Assembly (NCBI GenBank): GCA_015180985.1
Contig: CP054185.1
Coordinates: forward strand, 2,355,225 to 2,419,224
DNA: 64,000 nucleotides
Direction: 5' to 3'
Origin: Flammeovirgaceae bacterium
Lineage (GTDB): Bacteria; Bacteroidota; Bacteroidia; Cytophagales; Cyclobacteriaceae
Part shown: positions 43,990 through 52,220 of the stretch, piece after piece
Numbering within the stretch: position 1 is the stretch's first letter
How the letters are laid out: every line of letters begins with the position of its first letter
Notes under the pieces: generated by a model
What the model was told of the DNA's origin: nothing
What the model saw: only the letters and a program-made list of their open reading frames with translations
Database searches by the model: none
Translations under genes and position numbers: made by a program

Positions 43990-44907
43990 TTACAAAGTAA
44001 AATGCTGGATGGCTTCGTAAAATTTTTCAGCAGGCACGCCAATGCGCCTCAGTAATTCCATGGCGCCACTCATGCTTTCAAAATTCTGCGTGCCGTAAAC
44101 CTGCACCGGTATTTTGTTCTTTCCGGCTATGATGTAGTGCTTGCCCTGATCGGATGTATGCGGATGAATTTTATACGGAATACTTAACACATCGGGTCGC
44201 TGTTTTGCCCCGACAACCGTTGCCAGTGTGTTATTTTCGCAGTAAAACAGCAACCCGCCTTTTGGTGTCCGGTCGCCAAACGCATCAAACTGTTTAACAT
44301 AATCTTCTTCGCTTTTAAACGGACTGGTATGATCCCAGTTAATACTGCATATCAGGCCGATATGATGTTGGTAGTGTAGAAATCCGGCTGTTTGGTCTAC
44401 TGGGCCGGGCGACTCATCACCCTCAATTATTATTAATGGGGCATCCGTTAGGCGTACTGTTTCCGGTAGCCATTTCAGAGGGCGGTTGATTACGTAATCA
44501 AAAGGGCGTTTAAAGTAGTGTAAAGCAAACAGCACCATTGCTGTCAGTCCAGCTCTTCCACGGCTGCCCGCAACAACAATGCGTTGTTTGTCTATGGCCT
44601 GCCTGTAGATGAACTCGGGATACGAGTAAATTGCAACTCCTGTTTTTCTTGCTGCCGTTAGTTCGGGATTTTGGTTTTCAGTTTCCGGCCCAACAATAAC
44701 GGCCGTAATACCGGGATGAATCTTTTCAGGGAACCAACCCTGGGCGGCAGGCAGTAAACCGTGTTTAAGCAGTTCTTCACGCACCGGCTCTTCAAGTGTA
44801 ACATCCGACCCGGTAACCGAAAAGCCTTTTTTATGAAGAGAAATCGCCAGGTTGTGCATGATGGCCCCGCCAATGCCGGTAAAGTGAACTGCCTGAAGTG
44901 CTGACAT
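43990..44907 (-). CDS. Degenerate, truncated Mur ligase-like protein
   Basis: 305 residues. The start (VHFTGIGGAIMHNLAISLHK) matches the N-terminal Rossmann domain of MurC/Mpl, and the central part keeps VVAGSRGRAGLTA at ~112-123 where Mur ligases have the ATP-binding GT/SxGKTT. Here the P-loop Lys is Arg and the following Thr is Ala, so ATP binding is doubtful. The third (C-terminal) Mur domain is missing: Mpl is normally ~450 residues. EGDESPG and INWDHTSPFKS of the family remain. It may be a regulatory pseudo-enzyme of muropeptide recycling. The frame is intact. Confidence 0.75.
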   Translation of the reverse strand: MSALQAVHFTGIGGAIMHNLAISLHKKGFSVTGSDVTLEEPVREELLKHGLLPAAQGWFPEKIHPGITAVIVGPETENQNPELTAARKTGVAIYSYPEFIYRQAIDKQRIVVAGSRGRAGLTAMVLFALHYFKRPFDYVINRPLKWLPETVRLTDAPLIIIEGDESPGPVDQTAGFLHYQHHIGLICSINWDHTSPFKSEEDYVKQFDAFGDRTPKGGLLFYCENNTLATVVGAKQRPDVLSIPYKIHPHTSDQGKHYIIAGKNKIPVQVYGTQNFESMSGAMELLRRIGVPAEKFYEAIQHFTL

Positions 44908-45143
44908 AGGCTTTGATTAAGGCATCAAAATACTATAAAAACTGATTCGTCAATAGGTGATAATAATTCCGTCACAGCTTGTCACCGAAGTCCATGTATC
45001 TTGGTTGAAAATCTGCTGTGTACAATTTGTTAACCACCTTGTGGATGATTGGCCATGGGGTGTTGAACGATTGTCGTTAACCCAAGTACCTGTTTGCTTA
45101 CGTTTGTCCACTTAACAAGCAACATGTACAACAACCACGTGTA

Positions 45144-46676
45144 ATGGAGCAAAACCGGTCAACACCTTTACGAACAGGAAGTAAGTCCCTGGTGACTACG
45201 GGAAAGAGCAAACTGCTGGTGCGCGATATTTCCGAAAGTCTGGGTAAACTTCCACCGCAGGCGCTTGATTTGGAAGAGGCTGTGTTAGGCGCGCTGATGC
45301 TTGAAAAAGGCGCGCTTAACGCAGTTGTCGAGTTTTTAAAACCCGAGCATTTTTATTCCGAACAGCACCAGGAGATCTACCGGGCTATCATTGAATTGTT
45401 CAAAGGTTCGGAGCCTGTGGATATGCGCACGGTGGTAAACCAGTTGCGCAAAGAGGGTAAAATTGAACTGGTAGGCGGGGCTTATTACATTGCTGAACTG
45501 ACATCAAAAGTCAGTTCAGGCGCCAATATCGAATACCACGCTCGTGTGGTGATTGAGATGGCGATTAAACGTAATCTTATACAGATTGCCTCCCAAATCC
45601 ATCACGATGCCTACGAAGACACTACCGATGTATTTGAACTACTGGATAAAACCGAGCAATCCATCTTCGAAATATCCGACAGCAACCTGCGCAAGAATTA
45701 CGACAACATGCGCAACCTGATGTACCGGGCTATAACCGAGTTACAGAAACTTAAGGAACATAAAGACGGGCTTACCGGAGTACCCTCAGGCTTTGTGGCA
45801 CTCGATCGGATGACTTCTGGCTGGCAGAATTCCGATCTGATTATTATTGCTGCCCGGCCCGGTATGGGTAAAACTGCCTTTGTTGTTTCGGCTATGCGTA
45901 ATGCTGCCGTTGATTTTAAACGACCGGTAGCCATCTTTTCGTTAGAAATGGCCTCGGTACAACTGGTGAACAGGATGATATCGGCCGAAGCCGAACTGGA
46001 AGGTGAAAAAATCCGCAAAGGCCAGCTGGCTGATTTTGAATGGCAACAACTGGTGCACAAAACCAACAAACTTTCAGCAGCACCCATTTTTATTGATGAC
46101 ACCCCGGCATTAACTATACTGGAATTACGCGCCAAATGCCGCAGGTTAAAAGCCGAACACGGAGTACAGCTAATTATTGTTGATTACCTGCAATTGATGC
46201 GCGGTGATACGGGCGGAAACCGCGAACAGGAAATTGCATCTATCTCTCGTGCATTAAAAGGCATTGCCAAAGAACTGAACGTTCCGGTTATCGCCCTGTC
46301 GCAATTAAGTCGGGGCGTTGAAACACGAGGGGGCGATAAAAAGCCGCAACTTTCGGATTTGCGAGAGTCAGGCTCCATCGAACAGGATGCCGACCTGGTT
46401 ATATTTTTATACCGGCCGGAGTATTATAAAATAACGCAGGATGAGGAAGGTATGACGACCACGGGTATGGGCGAAGTAATCATTGCCAAACACCGCAACG
46501 GCTCTACCGGCTCGGTTAAACTCAGGTTTATCGGTAAGTACACCAAGTTTACCGACTACGAAGCACCGGCAGCTGATCGTAGTTTTGGTATGATTACCCG
46601 CGAAAGCCGCCTGAACCAGATTCGGCCGGAGGATGAACCTCCGCCATCAGCCAATGAAGGCGATATGCCGTTTTAA
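45144..46676 (+). CDS. dnaB: Replicative DNA helicase
   Basis: 510 residues. An N-terminal DnaB domain (LPPQALDLEEAVLGALMLE, ~37-140) is joined to a RecA-like ATPase. Walker A is ARPGMGKTA at 237-245, Walker B IIVDYLQLM, and SLRESG-like DLRESGSIEQDADLVIFLYR is typical. No intein insertion is present. It unwinds DNA 5'-3' as a hexamer at the fork. It is monocistronic with a ~235-bp upstream region, and its stop overlaps the convergent TPR gene by 4 bp. Confidence 0.97.
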   Translation: MEQNRSTPLRTGSKSLVTTGKSKLLVRDISESLGKLPPQALDLEEAVLGALMLEKGALNAVVEFLKPEHFYSEQHQEIYRAIIELFKGSEPVDMRTVVNQLRKEGKIELVGGAYYIAELTSKVSSGANIEYHARVVIEMAIKRNLIQIASQIHHDAYEDTTDVFELLDKTEQSIFEISDSNLRKNYDNMRNLMYRAITELQKLKEHKDGLTGVPSGFVALDRMTSGWQNSDLIIIAARPGMGKTAFVVSAMRNAAVDFKRPVAIFSLEMASVQLVNRMISAEAELEGEKIRKGQLADFEWQQLVHKTNKLSAAPIFIDDTPALTILELRAKCRRLKAEHGVQLIIVDYLQLMRGDTGGNREQEIASISRALKGIAKELNVPVIALSQLSRGVETRGGDKKPQLSDLRESGSIEQDADLVIFLYRPEYYKITQDEEGMTTTGMGEVIIAKHRNGSTGSVKLRFIGKYTKFTDYEAPAADRSFGMITRESRLNQIRPEDEPPPSANEGDMPF

Positions 46677-46990
46677 GATTCCAGTTGCTGCAGCGCTTCT
46701 TTGAGTTCGCGCAGGGTGGCTGTTTCTCGTAAACGGGTGGCCAGAATAATACCTTGCTTCAGTAAATCTACGGCTGCATCGGTCTTACCAAGTTCCGACT
46801 TAAGCACAGCTGCCATGTAGTAGGCCGGAAGATAATCCGGATTAGCGGTTATGAGTTTGTTAAACAATTCTTCCGCTTTTTGAGGTTCAGTTTTACGGTA
46901 TTCCAGCGCCAGGGCATACTTTGAGAAGGCATCGTTTGGGTCTTCTTCCACAAAGTGAAGCAATTGCTTAATGCGGTCTTCCGGAGTCAA
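46673..46990 (-). CDS. Small TPR protein
   Basis: 105 residues with two to three TPR units (PNDAFSKYALALEYRKTEPQ, NPDYLPAYYMAAVLKSELGK). No signal peptide and no other domain. It probably serves as a scaffold for protein contacts; partners are unknown. It converges with dnaB and overlaps its last codons. Confidence 0.8.
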   Translation of the reverse strand: MTPEDRIKQLLHFVEEDPNDAFSKYALALEYRKTEPQKAEELFNKLITANPDYLPAYYMAAVLKSELGKTDAAVDLLKQGIILATRLRETATLRELKEALQQLES

Positions 46991-47083
46991 TTTTTTTGAT
47001 TTTTTGGTGTGCCAAATTTCGGATTTTATGCTTTATCTTGAGGCCCGTTTAAAGATTATTTAGTTTGTGCTTAAGTTAATCCG

Positions 47084-47821
47084 ATGAAGATTCTTGTTTG
47101 CATTTCGCACGTTCCGGACACCACATCCAAAATCAATTTCACCGATAACAACACCAAATTTGATTCCAACGGGGTTCAGTTTATCATCGGCCCGTATGAT
47201 GATTATGCCCTGGCCCGTGCTGTTGAAATCAAAGAGGCTGCCGGGGCTACTGTTACGGTGCTTAATGTGGGGCCGGCCGAAACAGAACCAACTTTAAGAA
47301 AAGCCCTGGCCATTGGTGCAGATGATGCCGTACGTGTAAATGCAGAACCTACCGATTCGTTTTTTGTTGCCAAACAAATAGCCGAGCATGCCCGCTCGGT
47401 TGGATACGATCTGATCCTTATGGGACGTGAATCCATCGACTACAATGGTGGTGCGGTTCATGGAATTGTGGGTGAGATGCTGGGTATCCCGTCACTGTCA
47501 CCGGTAATGAAACTGGATATTGACGGAAACCGAGCAAAACTGGCCCGCGAAATTGAAGGAGGCAAAGAGTATCTTGAAGTAAACCTTCCGTTTGTTGCCG
47601 GTTGCCAGGAACCTATTGCAGAATGGAAGATACCCAACATGCGCGGCATTATGTCGGCACGCACCAAGCCATTAAAAGTGGTTGAACCGGTTGCTGTTGA
47701 CAGTGGTATTAAACTGAAACAATATGAATTACCTCCGCCCAAGGGCGCGGTAAAGATGATCCCTGCCGATAACGTTCAGGAGTTGGTGAGTTTGCTTAAG
47801 AATGAGGCCAAAGTATTGTAA
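47084..47821 (+). CDS. etfB: Electron transfer flavoprotein, beta subunit
   Basis: 245 residues. Starts MKILVCISHVPDTTSKINF and carries YDDYALARAVEIKEAAG, ILMGRESIDYNGGAVHGIVG and the family's LPFVAGCQEP. With EtfA it takes electrons from acyl-CoA dehydrogenases and passes them to the quinone pool via ETF:quinone oxidoreductase. It is 29 bp before etfA. Confidence 0.96.
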   Translation: MKILVCISHVPDTTSKINFTDNNTKFDSNGVQFIIGPYDDYALARAVEIKEAAGATVTVLNVGPAETEPTLRKALAIGADDAVRVNAEPTDSFFVAKQIAEHARSVGYDLILMGRESIDYNGGAVHGIVGEMLGIPSLSPVMKLDIDGNRAKLAREIEGGKEYLEVNLPFVAGCQEPIAEWKIPNMRGIMSARTKPLKVVEPVAVDSGIKLKQYELPPPKGAVKMIPADNVQELVSLLKNEAKVL

Positions 47822-47850
47822 AAGAGATTTTGAATTTTGAACCTTGAATT

Positions 47851-48804
47851 ATGAACATACTGGTGTTTGTTGAAAGTGCTGACGGAAAGGTGAAAAAAAA
47901 TTCACTTGAAGCGGTTGCCTATGCGCACGCTATGGGAGGCCAGGTAACGGCCATTGCCCTGGGTAATGTGGATAAAGCTGATTTGGAAAGTTTGGGCAAG
48001 TATGGAGCAAAAAAAGTGCTTCATGCTGCTGACGAAAAATTGAATAAGGGCATCATCCAGGCGTATGCCACGGTTATTGCCAGAGCCTTTCAGGATGAGA
48101 ATGCCGATGTACTTGTGTTAGCCGACTCCTCATTAGGTACACCGGTTGCAGCACGCGTAGCCACTAAACTGGATGCCAGTCTTGCATCGAATGTGGTTGC
48201 ATTGCCCGATACATCGGGCGGCTTTGTTGTTAAACGCAGCATCTTTACCGGTAAGGCCTTTGCCCGCGTTGAATTAACAAAACCCAAAAAAGTAATTGGC
48301 ATTAAAAAGAATGCGGCCGTTGTGACGCAGGTAGCAAGCCCCTGTTCGGTAACTCCGTATGCTGTGCCCCTTGCTGAAACTGACTTTGCAACAACTATTA
48401 CCTCATCGGAAAAAGCAACGGGCGAAGTACTTCTTCCTGAAGCGAACATTGTGGTATCGGGTGGCCGGGGTATGAAGGGCCCCGAACACTGGGGTATGCT
48501 TGAAGACCTTGCCAAAACCCTTCATGCCGCCACCGGGTGCAGCAAACCGGTTTCTGATATGGGCTGGCGGCCGCACCATGAACATGTTGGCCAAACAGGC
48601 GTAAAAGTTGCGCCTCAATTGTATATAGCCGTAGGAATTTCCGGGGCTATCCAGCACCTGGCAGGGGTAAACTCATCAAAATGCATTGTGGTTATCAACA
48701 AAGATCCGGAAGCACCATTTTTCAAGGCTGCCGACTATGGAATTGTGGGCGATGCTTTCGATATTTTGCCTAAATTGAATGAAGCTATTAAAGCGGCCAG
48801 GTAA
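47851..48804 (+). CDS. etfA: Electron transfer flavoprotein, alpha subunit
   Basis: 317 residues. N-terminal ETF domain ([20 protein letters not shown]) and C-terminal FAD-binding domain with [37 protein letters not shown] and [12 protein letters not shown], all typical FAD contacts. It is the partner of etfB upstream. A DUF151 nuclease gene begins 2 bp after its stop. Confidence 0.96.
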   Translation: MNILVFVESADGKVKKNSLEAVAYAHAMGGQVTAIALGNVDKADLESLGKYGAKKVLHAADEKLNKGIIQAYATVIARAFQDENADVLVLADSSLGTPVAARVATKLDASLASNVVALPDTSGGFVVKRSIFTGKAFARVELTKPKKVIGIKKNAAVVTQVASPCSVTPYAVPLAETDFATTITSSEKATGEVLLPEANIVVSGGRGMKGPEHWGMLEDLAKTLHAATGCSKPVSDMGWRPHHEHVGQTGVKVAPQLYIAVGISGAIQHLAGVNSSKCIVVINKDPEAPFFKAADYGIVGDAFDILPKLNEAIKAAR

Positions 48805-48806
48805 TC

Positions 48807-49403
48807 GTGAAGAAGATAAAATTAGAAATACTCGGACTATCCTCCAGCCAGTCACAAACCGGTTCGTTTGCCCTTGTACTTGGTGAGGCCGATGGCAACC
48901 GCAGGCTGCCGATAATTATTGGAATGTTTGAGGCGCAGGCCATCGCCATTGAAATTGAAAAGATAATTCCCAACCGGCCCATGACACACGACTTGTTCAA
49001 GTCGTTTGCCAATAATTTTCATTTTACGGTTGAGGAAATTGTTATATCTGATCTGAAAGAAGGAGTTTTCTTTGCCAAAATTATTTGTTCTGACGGCCTT
49101 AAGCGTACTGAAATTGATGCGCGACCCTCGGATGCTATTGCTATCGGTTTGCGGTTTGATTCACCCATTTTTACGTACGAAAATATTCTGGCCGAAGCCG
49201 GCATTGTATTAACTGACGAACCGGAAGAAGAAGCGGCCGAGCCAAAACCCCGTGCGCGTGTACGAAAGGATGCTCCAAAAAAAGGCGAGGATATGAAGAA
49301 CATGCCCGTTGAGAAACTGAATGAATTGCTGAAAGAAGCCATTGAGCGGGAAGATTATGAGCGGGCGGCCAAAATCCGTGACGAACTGAGCAAACGCAAT
49401 TAA
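48807..49403 (+). CDS. Bifunctional nuclease (DUF151) with C-terminal UVR motif
   Basis: 198 residues starting at GTG 48807. The DUF151/BFN domain spans ~1-135 (LGEADGNRRLPIIIGMFEAQ, DARPSDAIAIGLRF). After a Glu/Pro-rich linker, residues ~165-197 form a UVR motif (LNELLKEAIEREDYERAAKI) of the UvrB/UvrC contact type. DUF151 proteins of this kind are conserved in Bacteroidota; nuclease activity is shown only for some relatives. It is probably co-transcribed with etfBA. Confidence 0.88.
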   Translation: MKKIKLEILGLSSSQSQTGSFALVLGEADGNRRLPIIIGMFEAQAIAIEIEKIIPNRPMTHDLFKSFANNFHFTVEEIVISDLKEGVFFAKIICSDGLKRTEIDARPSDAIAIGLRFDSPIFTYENILAEAGIVLTDEPEEEAAEPKPRARVRKDAPKKGEDMKNMPVEKLNELLKEAIEREDYERAAKIRDELSKRN

Positions 49404-49463
49404 CCGGCAAAACCAGTTGAATAGCCTTACACCTTTGTTTTATTATACAAATCCCCTTTGTTA

Positions 49464-50777
49464 ATGGATTATGTTCGGGGAATTATCGGTTTAATCATCA
49501 TCATTAGCCTGGCCTTCCTCTTTTCTTCGCAGCGCAGGCGTATTGATTGGAAACTGGTGGGCGTAGGCATCATTCTGCAGCTTGTAATTGCGCTATTAAT
49601 TTTTAAGGTACCGTTTGTACGTTCGGGCTTTGAAAAGGTAGGCAGTGCCTTTGTTAAATTTCTGAGCTTTGCACTAAATGGCGCGCAGTTTCTGTTTGGC
49701 GATCTGGCCAAAAACAGCGATGCGGTTGAGGGCGCCCGTCACGGCCTGGGGTTTTTGTTTGCATTCCAGGCATTACCGACCGTCATCTTCTTTTCGGCTG
49801 TTACGGCCGGTTTGTATTACCTGGGCGTTTTGCAAAAAATTGTGTTTGGCTTTGCCTGGATAATGACTAAAACCATGCGCTTATCGGGCGCTGAAAGTCT
49901 TTCAGCAGCGGGCAATATTTTTCTTGGACAAACCGAGGCGCCCCTGTTGGTACGCCCCTTTATCAGCCGGATGACGCAATCAGAACTGCACTGCCTGATG
50001 ACGGGCGGCATGGCCACCATTGCCGGCAGCGTAATGGGCGCTTACATTACTTTTTTGGGAGGAACTGACCCTGACCAGTTGGTAAAATTTGCAACCTACT
50101 TGCTTTGTGCATCCATTATGAATGCACCGGCTGCTATTGTCATGTCGAAGATTTTTTTGCCCGAAACGGAACCTGAAAAGATTGACAGAACTCTTCAGGT
50201 GAATAAAGAATCCATCGGTGTAAATGTGGTTGATGCCCTGGCAACCGGGGCAGCCGATGGCCTTAAACTCGCCTTAAATATTGGCGCCATGTTGCTGGCC
50301 TTTATTGCGGTAATCTATGCACTAAACTGGATACTGGTTGACGGCATCGGCTCGTGGACAGGTTTGAATGAATGGGTGGCGGCATCCACTAACGGGGCGT
50401 TTACCGGCTTTTCATTGCAGTATATTTTTGGTCAGCTGTTTCGCCTCTTTGCTTTTGCCATGGGAGTTGACTGGAGCGAAACGTTGTACGTAGGAAGTTT
50501 CCTCGGCCAGAAACTGGTTATTAATGAATTCGTTGCTTACCTGAGCCTCGCTGAAGTGAAAGCAACGGGCGTACTCAGTGAAAAATCATTACTGATTTCT
50601 ACATACGCTTTGTGCGGATTTGCCAATTTCAGTTCCATTGCTATTCAGATAGGGGGCATAGGCGGCATGGCTCCGGGCCGGCAAGCCGATTTGTCACGCC
50701 TCGGTTTTCGTGCACTCATGGCGGCATCGTTGGCTACTATGATGACGGCCACCATCGCGGGTGCCTTATTCAGTTAA
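49464..50777 (+). CDS. Concentrative nucleoside transporter, NupC family
   Basis: About 437 residues from ATG 49464 (MDYVRGIIGL); a TTG lies two codons upstream. Ten or so TM segments. Family motifs: GNIFLGQTEAPLLVRPF, MTGGMATIAGSVMGAYI, GATDGLKLALNIG-like AADGLKLALNIGAMLL and YALCGFANFSSIAIQIGGIG. It imports nucleosides with Na+ or H+. Eighteen-odd bases later trmH starts, so a purine-salvage/tRNA link is only positional. Confidence 0.93.
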   Translation: MDYVRGIIGLIIIISLAFLFSSQRRRIDWKLVGVGIILQLVIALLIFKVPFVRSGFEKVGSAFVKFLSFALNGAQFLFGDLAKNSDAVEGARHGLGFLFAFQALPTVIFFSAVTAGLYYLGVLQKIVFGFAWIMTKTMRLSGAESLSAAGNIFLGQTEAPLLVRPFISRMTQSELHCLMTGGMATIAGSVMGAYITFLGGTDPDQLVKFATYLLCASIMNAPAAIVMSKIFLPETEPEKIDRTLQVNKESIGVNVVDALATGAADGLKLALNIGAMLLAFIAVIYALNWILVDGIGSWTGLNEWVAASTNGAFTGFSLQYIFGQLFRLFAFAMGVDWSETLYVGSFLGQKLVINEFVAYLSLAEVKATGVLSEKSLLISTYALCGFANFSSIAIQIGGIGGMAPGRQADLSRLGFRALMAASLATMMTATIAGALFS

Positions 50778-50783
50778 CAATAT

Positions 50784-51470
50784 ATGCCGCTATCGGCTAA
50801 TGACTATAAATTAATAGAACACCTCGGTGAGTATATCACTAAGCACCGAAAACAACTCATTGATCAGGTGCTGGATTCACGTACCCGCCACCTGACCGTG
50901 GTGCTCGAGAACATTTATCAATCGCACAATGCCAGTGCGGTGGTGCGCTCGTGCGAGTGCATGGGCCTGCAGGACATCCACATTATTGAAGGAGAAACAC
51001 CTTATCAGGTGAATAAAAAAGTACTCAAGGGTTCGTACAAGTGGGTAAATGTGATGCGCTATAAATCAAAGGATGTTCAAGCCGCGAAATCCTGCTTCGG
51101 TTTATTGAAAGCAAAAGGATACTCAATAGTCATTACCGATCCGGCCGGTGAGGTGTCAATTCATGAACTTGATCCCACACTAACTAAAACAGCCCTGGTT
51201 TTCGGCAACGAAGATACCGGGGTTTCGGATTATGCGCGCAGCCATGCTATTGGATCAGTGCGCATACCCATGTATGGCTTTACCGAAAGCATGAATATTT
51301 CGGTGAGTGTAGCTATTTGCCTGAATGTATTAATGACCAAATTAAGGACTACAGACTGGAAGTATGGATTAACACCCGATGAACGCGATGAGTTAAAACT
51401 GGCCTGGTACCGGAAAATTGTAAAGCGGTCTGATCTGATTGAAAAACGCTTTATGCAGTCAATTGCGTAA
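50784..51470 (+). CDS. trmH: tRNA 2'-O-methyltransferase, TrmH/SpoU family
   Basis: 228 residues. SPOUT motifs: NIYQSHNASAVVRSCECMGL (motif 1), LVFGNEDTGVSDYAR (motif 2) and VRIPMYGFTESMNISVSVAI (motif 3) containing the trefoil-knot SAM site. The family methylates G18 of tRNA; the N- and C-terminal extensions fit TrmH. Located 6 bp after the nucleoside transporter gene. Confidence 0.92.
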   Translation: MPLSANDYKLIEHLGEYITKHRKQLIDQVLDSRTRHLTVVLENIYQSHNASAVVRSCECMGLQDIHIIEGETPYQVNKKVLKGSYKWVNVMRYKSKDVQAAKSCFGLLKAKGYSIVITDPAGEVSIHELDPTLTKTALVFGNEDTGVSDYARSHAIGSVRIPMYGFTESMNISVSVAICLNVLMTKLRTTDWKYGLTPDERDELKLAWYRKIVKRSDLIEKRFMQSIA

Positions 51471-51500
51471 CTTTGCAGCTGTTGGGTTTAATCAAAGAGT

Positions 51501-52145
51501 ATGAAGTGGGCCAGGCGCACGCTTATTTTCTTGACGCTGTCGGTTGTTTTGTTTTTCATCGGATCCAATATCTGGATTGTTAAAAGTACCGAAGACAGGG
51601 TCTTTTCCGATTCTTCAAAATTACCCGATCACCGGGTGGCCCTGGTCTTGGGGACCAGCCATAAATTGGTGGGTGGAAAGCCAAACCCTTTTTTTGAAAA
51701 GCGCATGGATACGGCAGCCGGATTATTCAAAGAAGGAAAAATTGACCAGTTTCTGCTTAGTGGTGACAATCGAACGAAATTTTATAACGAACCGAATGAA
51801 ATGCGCAAAGCGCTTATCGCCCGCGGTGTACCTGCTTCGGCCATAACGTTGGATTATGCCGGCCTTCGCACACTCGACTCAGTTGTTAGGAGCAAGGAAA
51901 TTTTCGGCCAAAACCAAATCACCATTATCACCCAGCCTTTTCATAGCTACCGCGCCCTGTTTATCAGTGAATTTTATGACATTGAAGCGGTGGCCATGGT
52001 GGCCGATGAGCCAACTGCTGAATCTTCCCTGAAAGTGCGCATTCGCGAATACTTTGCCCGGGCAAAAGCAGTTCTCGACTTATATCTCCTTAAAACCGAA
52101 CCCCGTTTTTTGGGCGATAAGGAATCCATGCAGCAAAACAGCTGA
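51501..52145 (+). CDS. sanA: SanA/DUF218-family membrane protein
   Basis: 214 residues. One N-terminal TM (TLIFLTLSVVLFFIGSNIWI) followed by a DUF218 domain: VALVLGTSHKLVGGKPNPFF, FLLSGDNRTKFYNEP and ITQPFHSYRALFI. In enterobacteria SanA influences envelope permeability to vancomycin. Located 30 bp after trmH on the same strand. Confidence 0.88.
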   Translation: MKWARRTLIFLTLSVVLFFIGSNIWIVKSTEDRVFSDSSKLPDHRVALVLGTSHKLVGGKPNPFFEKRMDTAAGLFKEGKIDQFLLSGDNRTKFYNEPNEMRKALIARGVPASAITLDYAGLRTLDSVVRSKEIFGQNQITIITQPFHSYRALFISEFYDIEAVAMVADEPTAESSLKVRIREYFARAKAVLDLYLLKTEPRFLGDKESMQQNS

Positions 52146-52220
52146 TTTTTAATCCACTGCATGCGGACAACGTATAATCGTTATTTTTACGTTTTAACTG
52201 AATTGATTTTGCCTGTCAGG

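Noticed and set aside
44908-45143. Possible DnaA boxes and replication origin upstream of dnaB
   Set aside because: Only single imperfect matches (TGTGGATGA, TTGTCCACTT) were seen, with no cluster, no AT-rich unwinding repeats and no dnaA or dnaN nearby.
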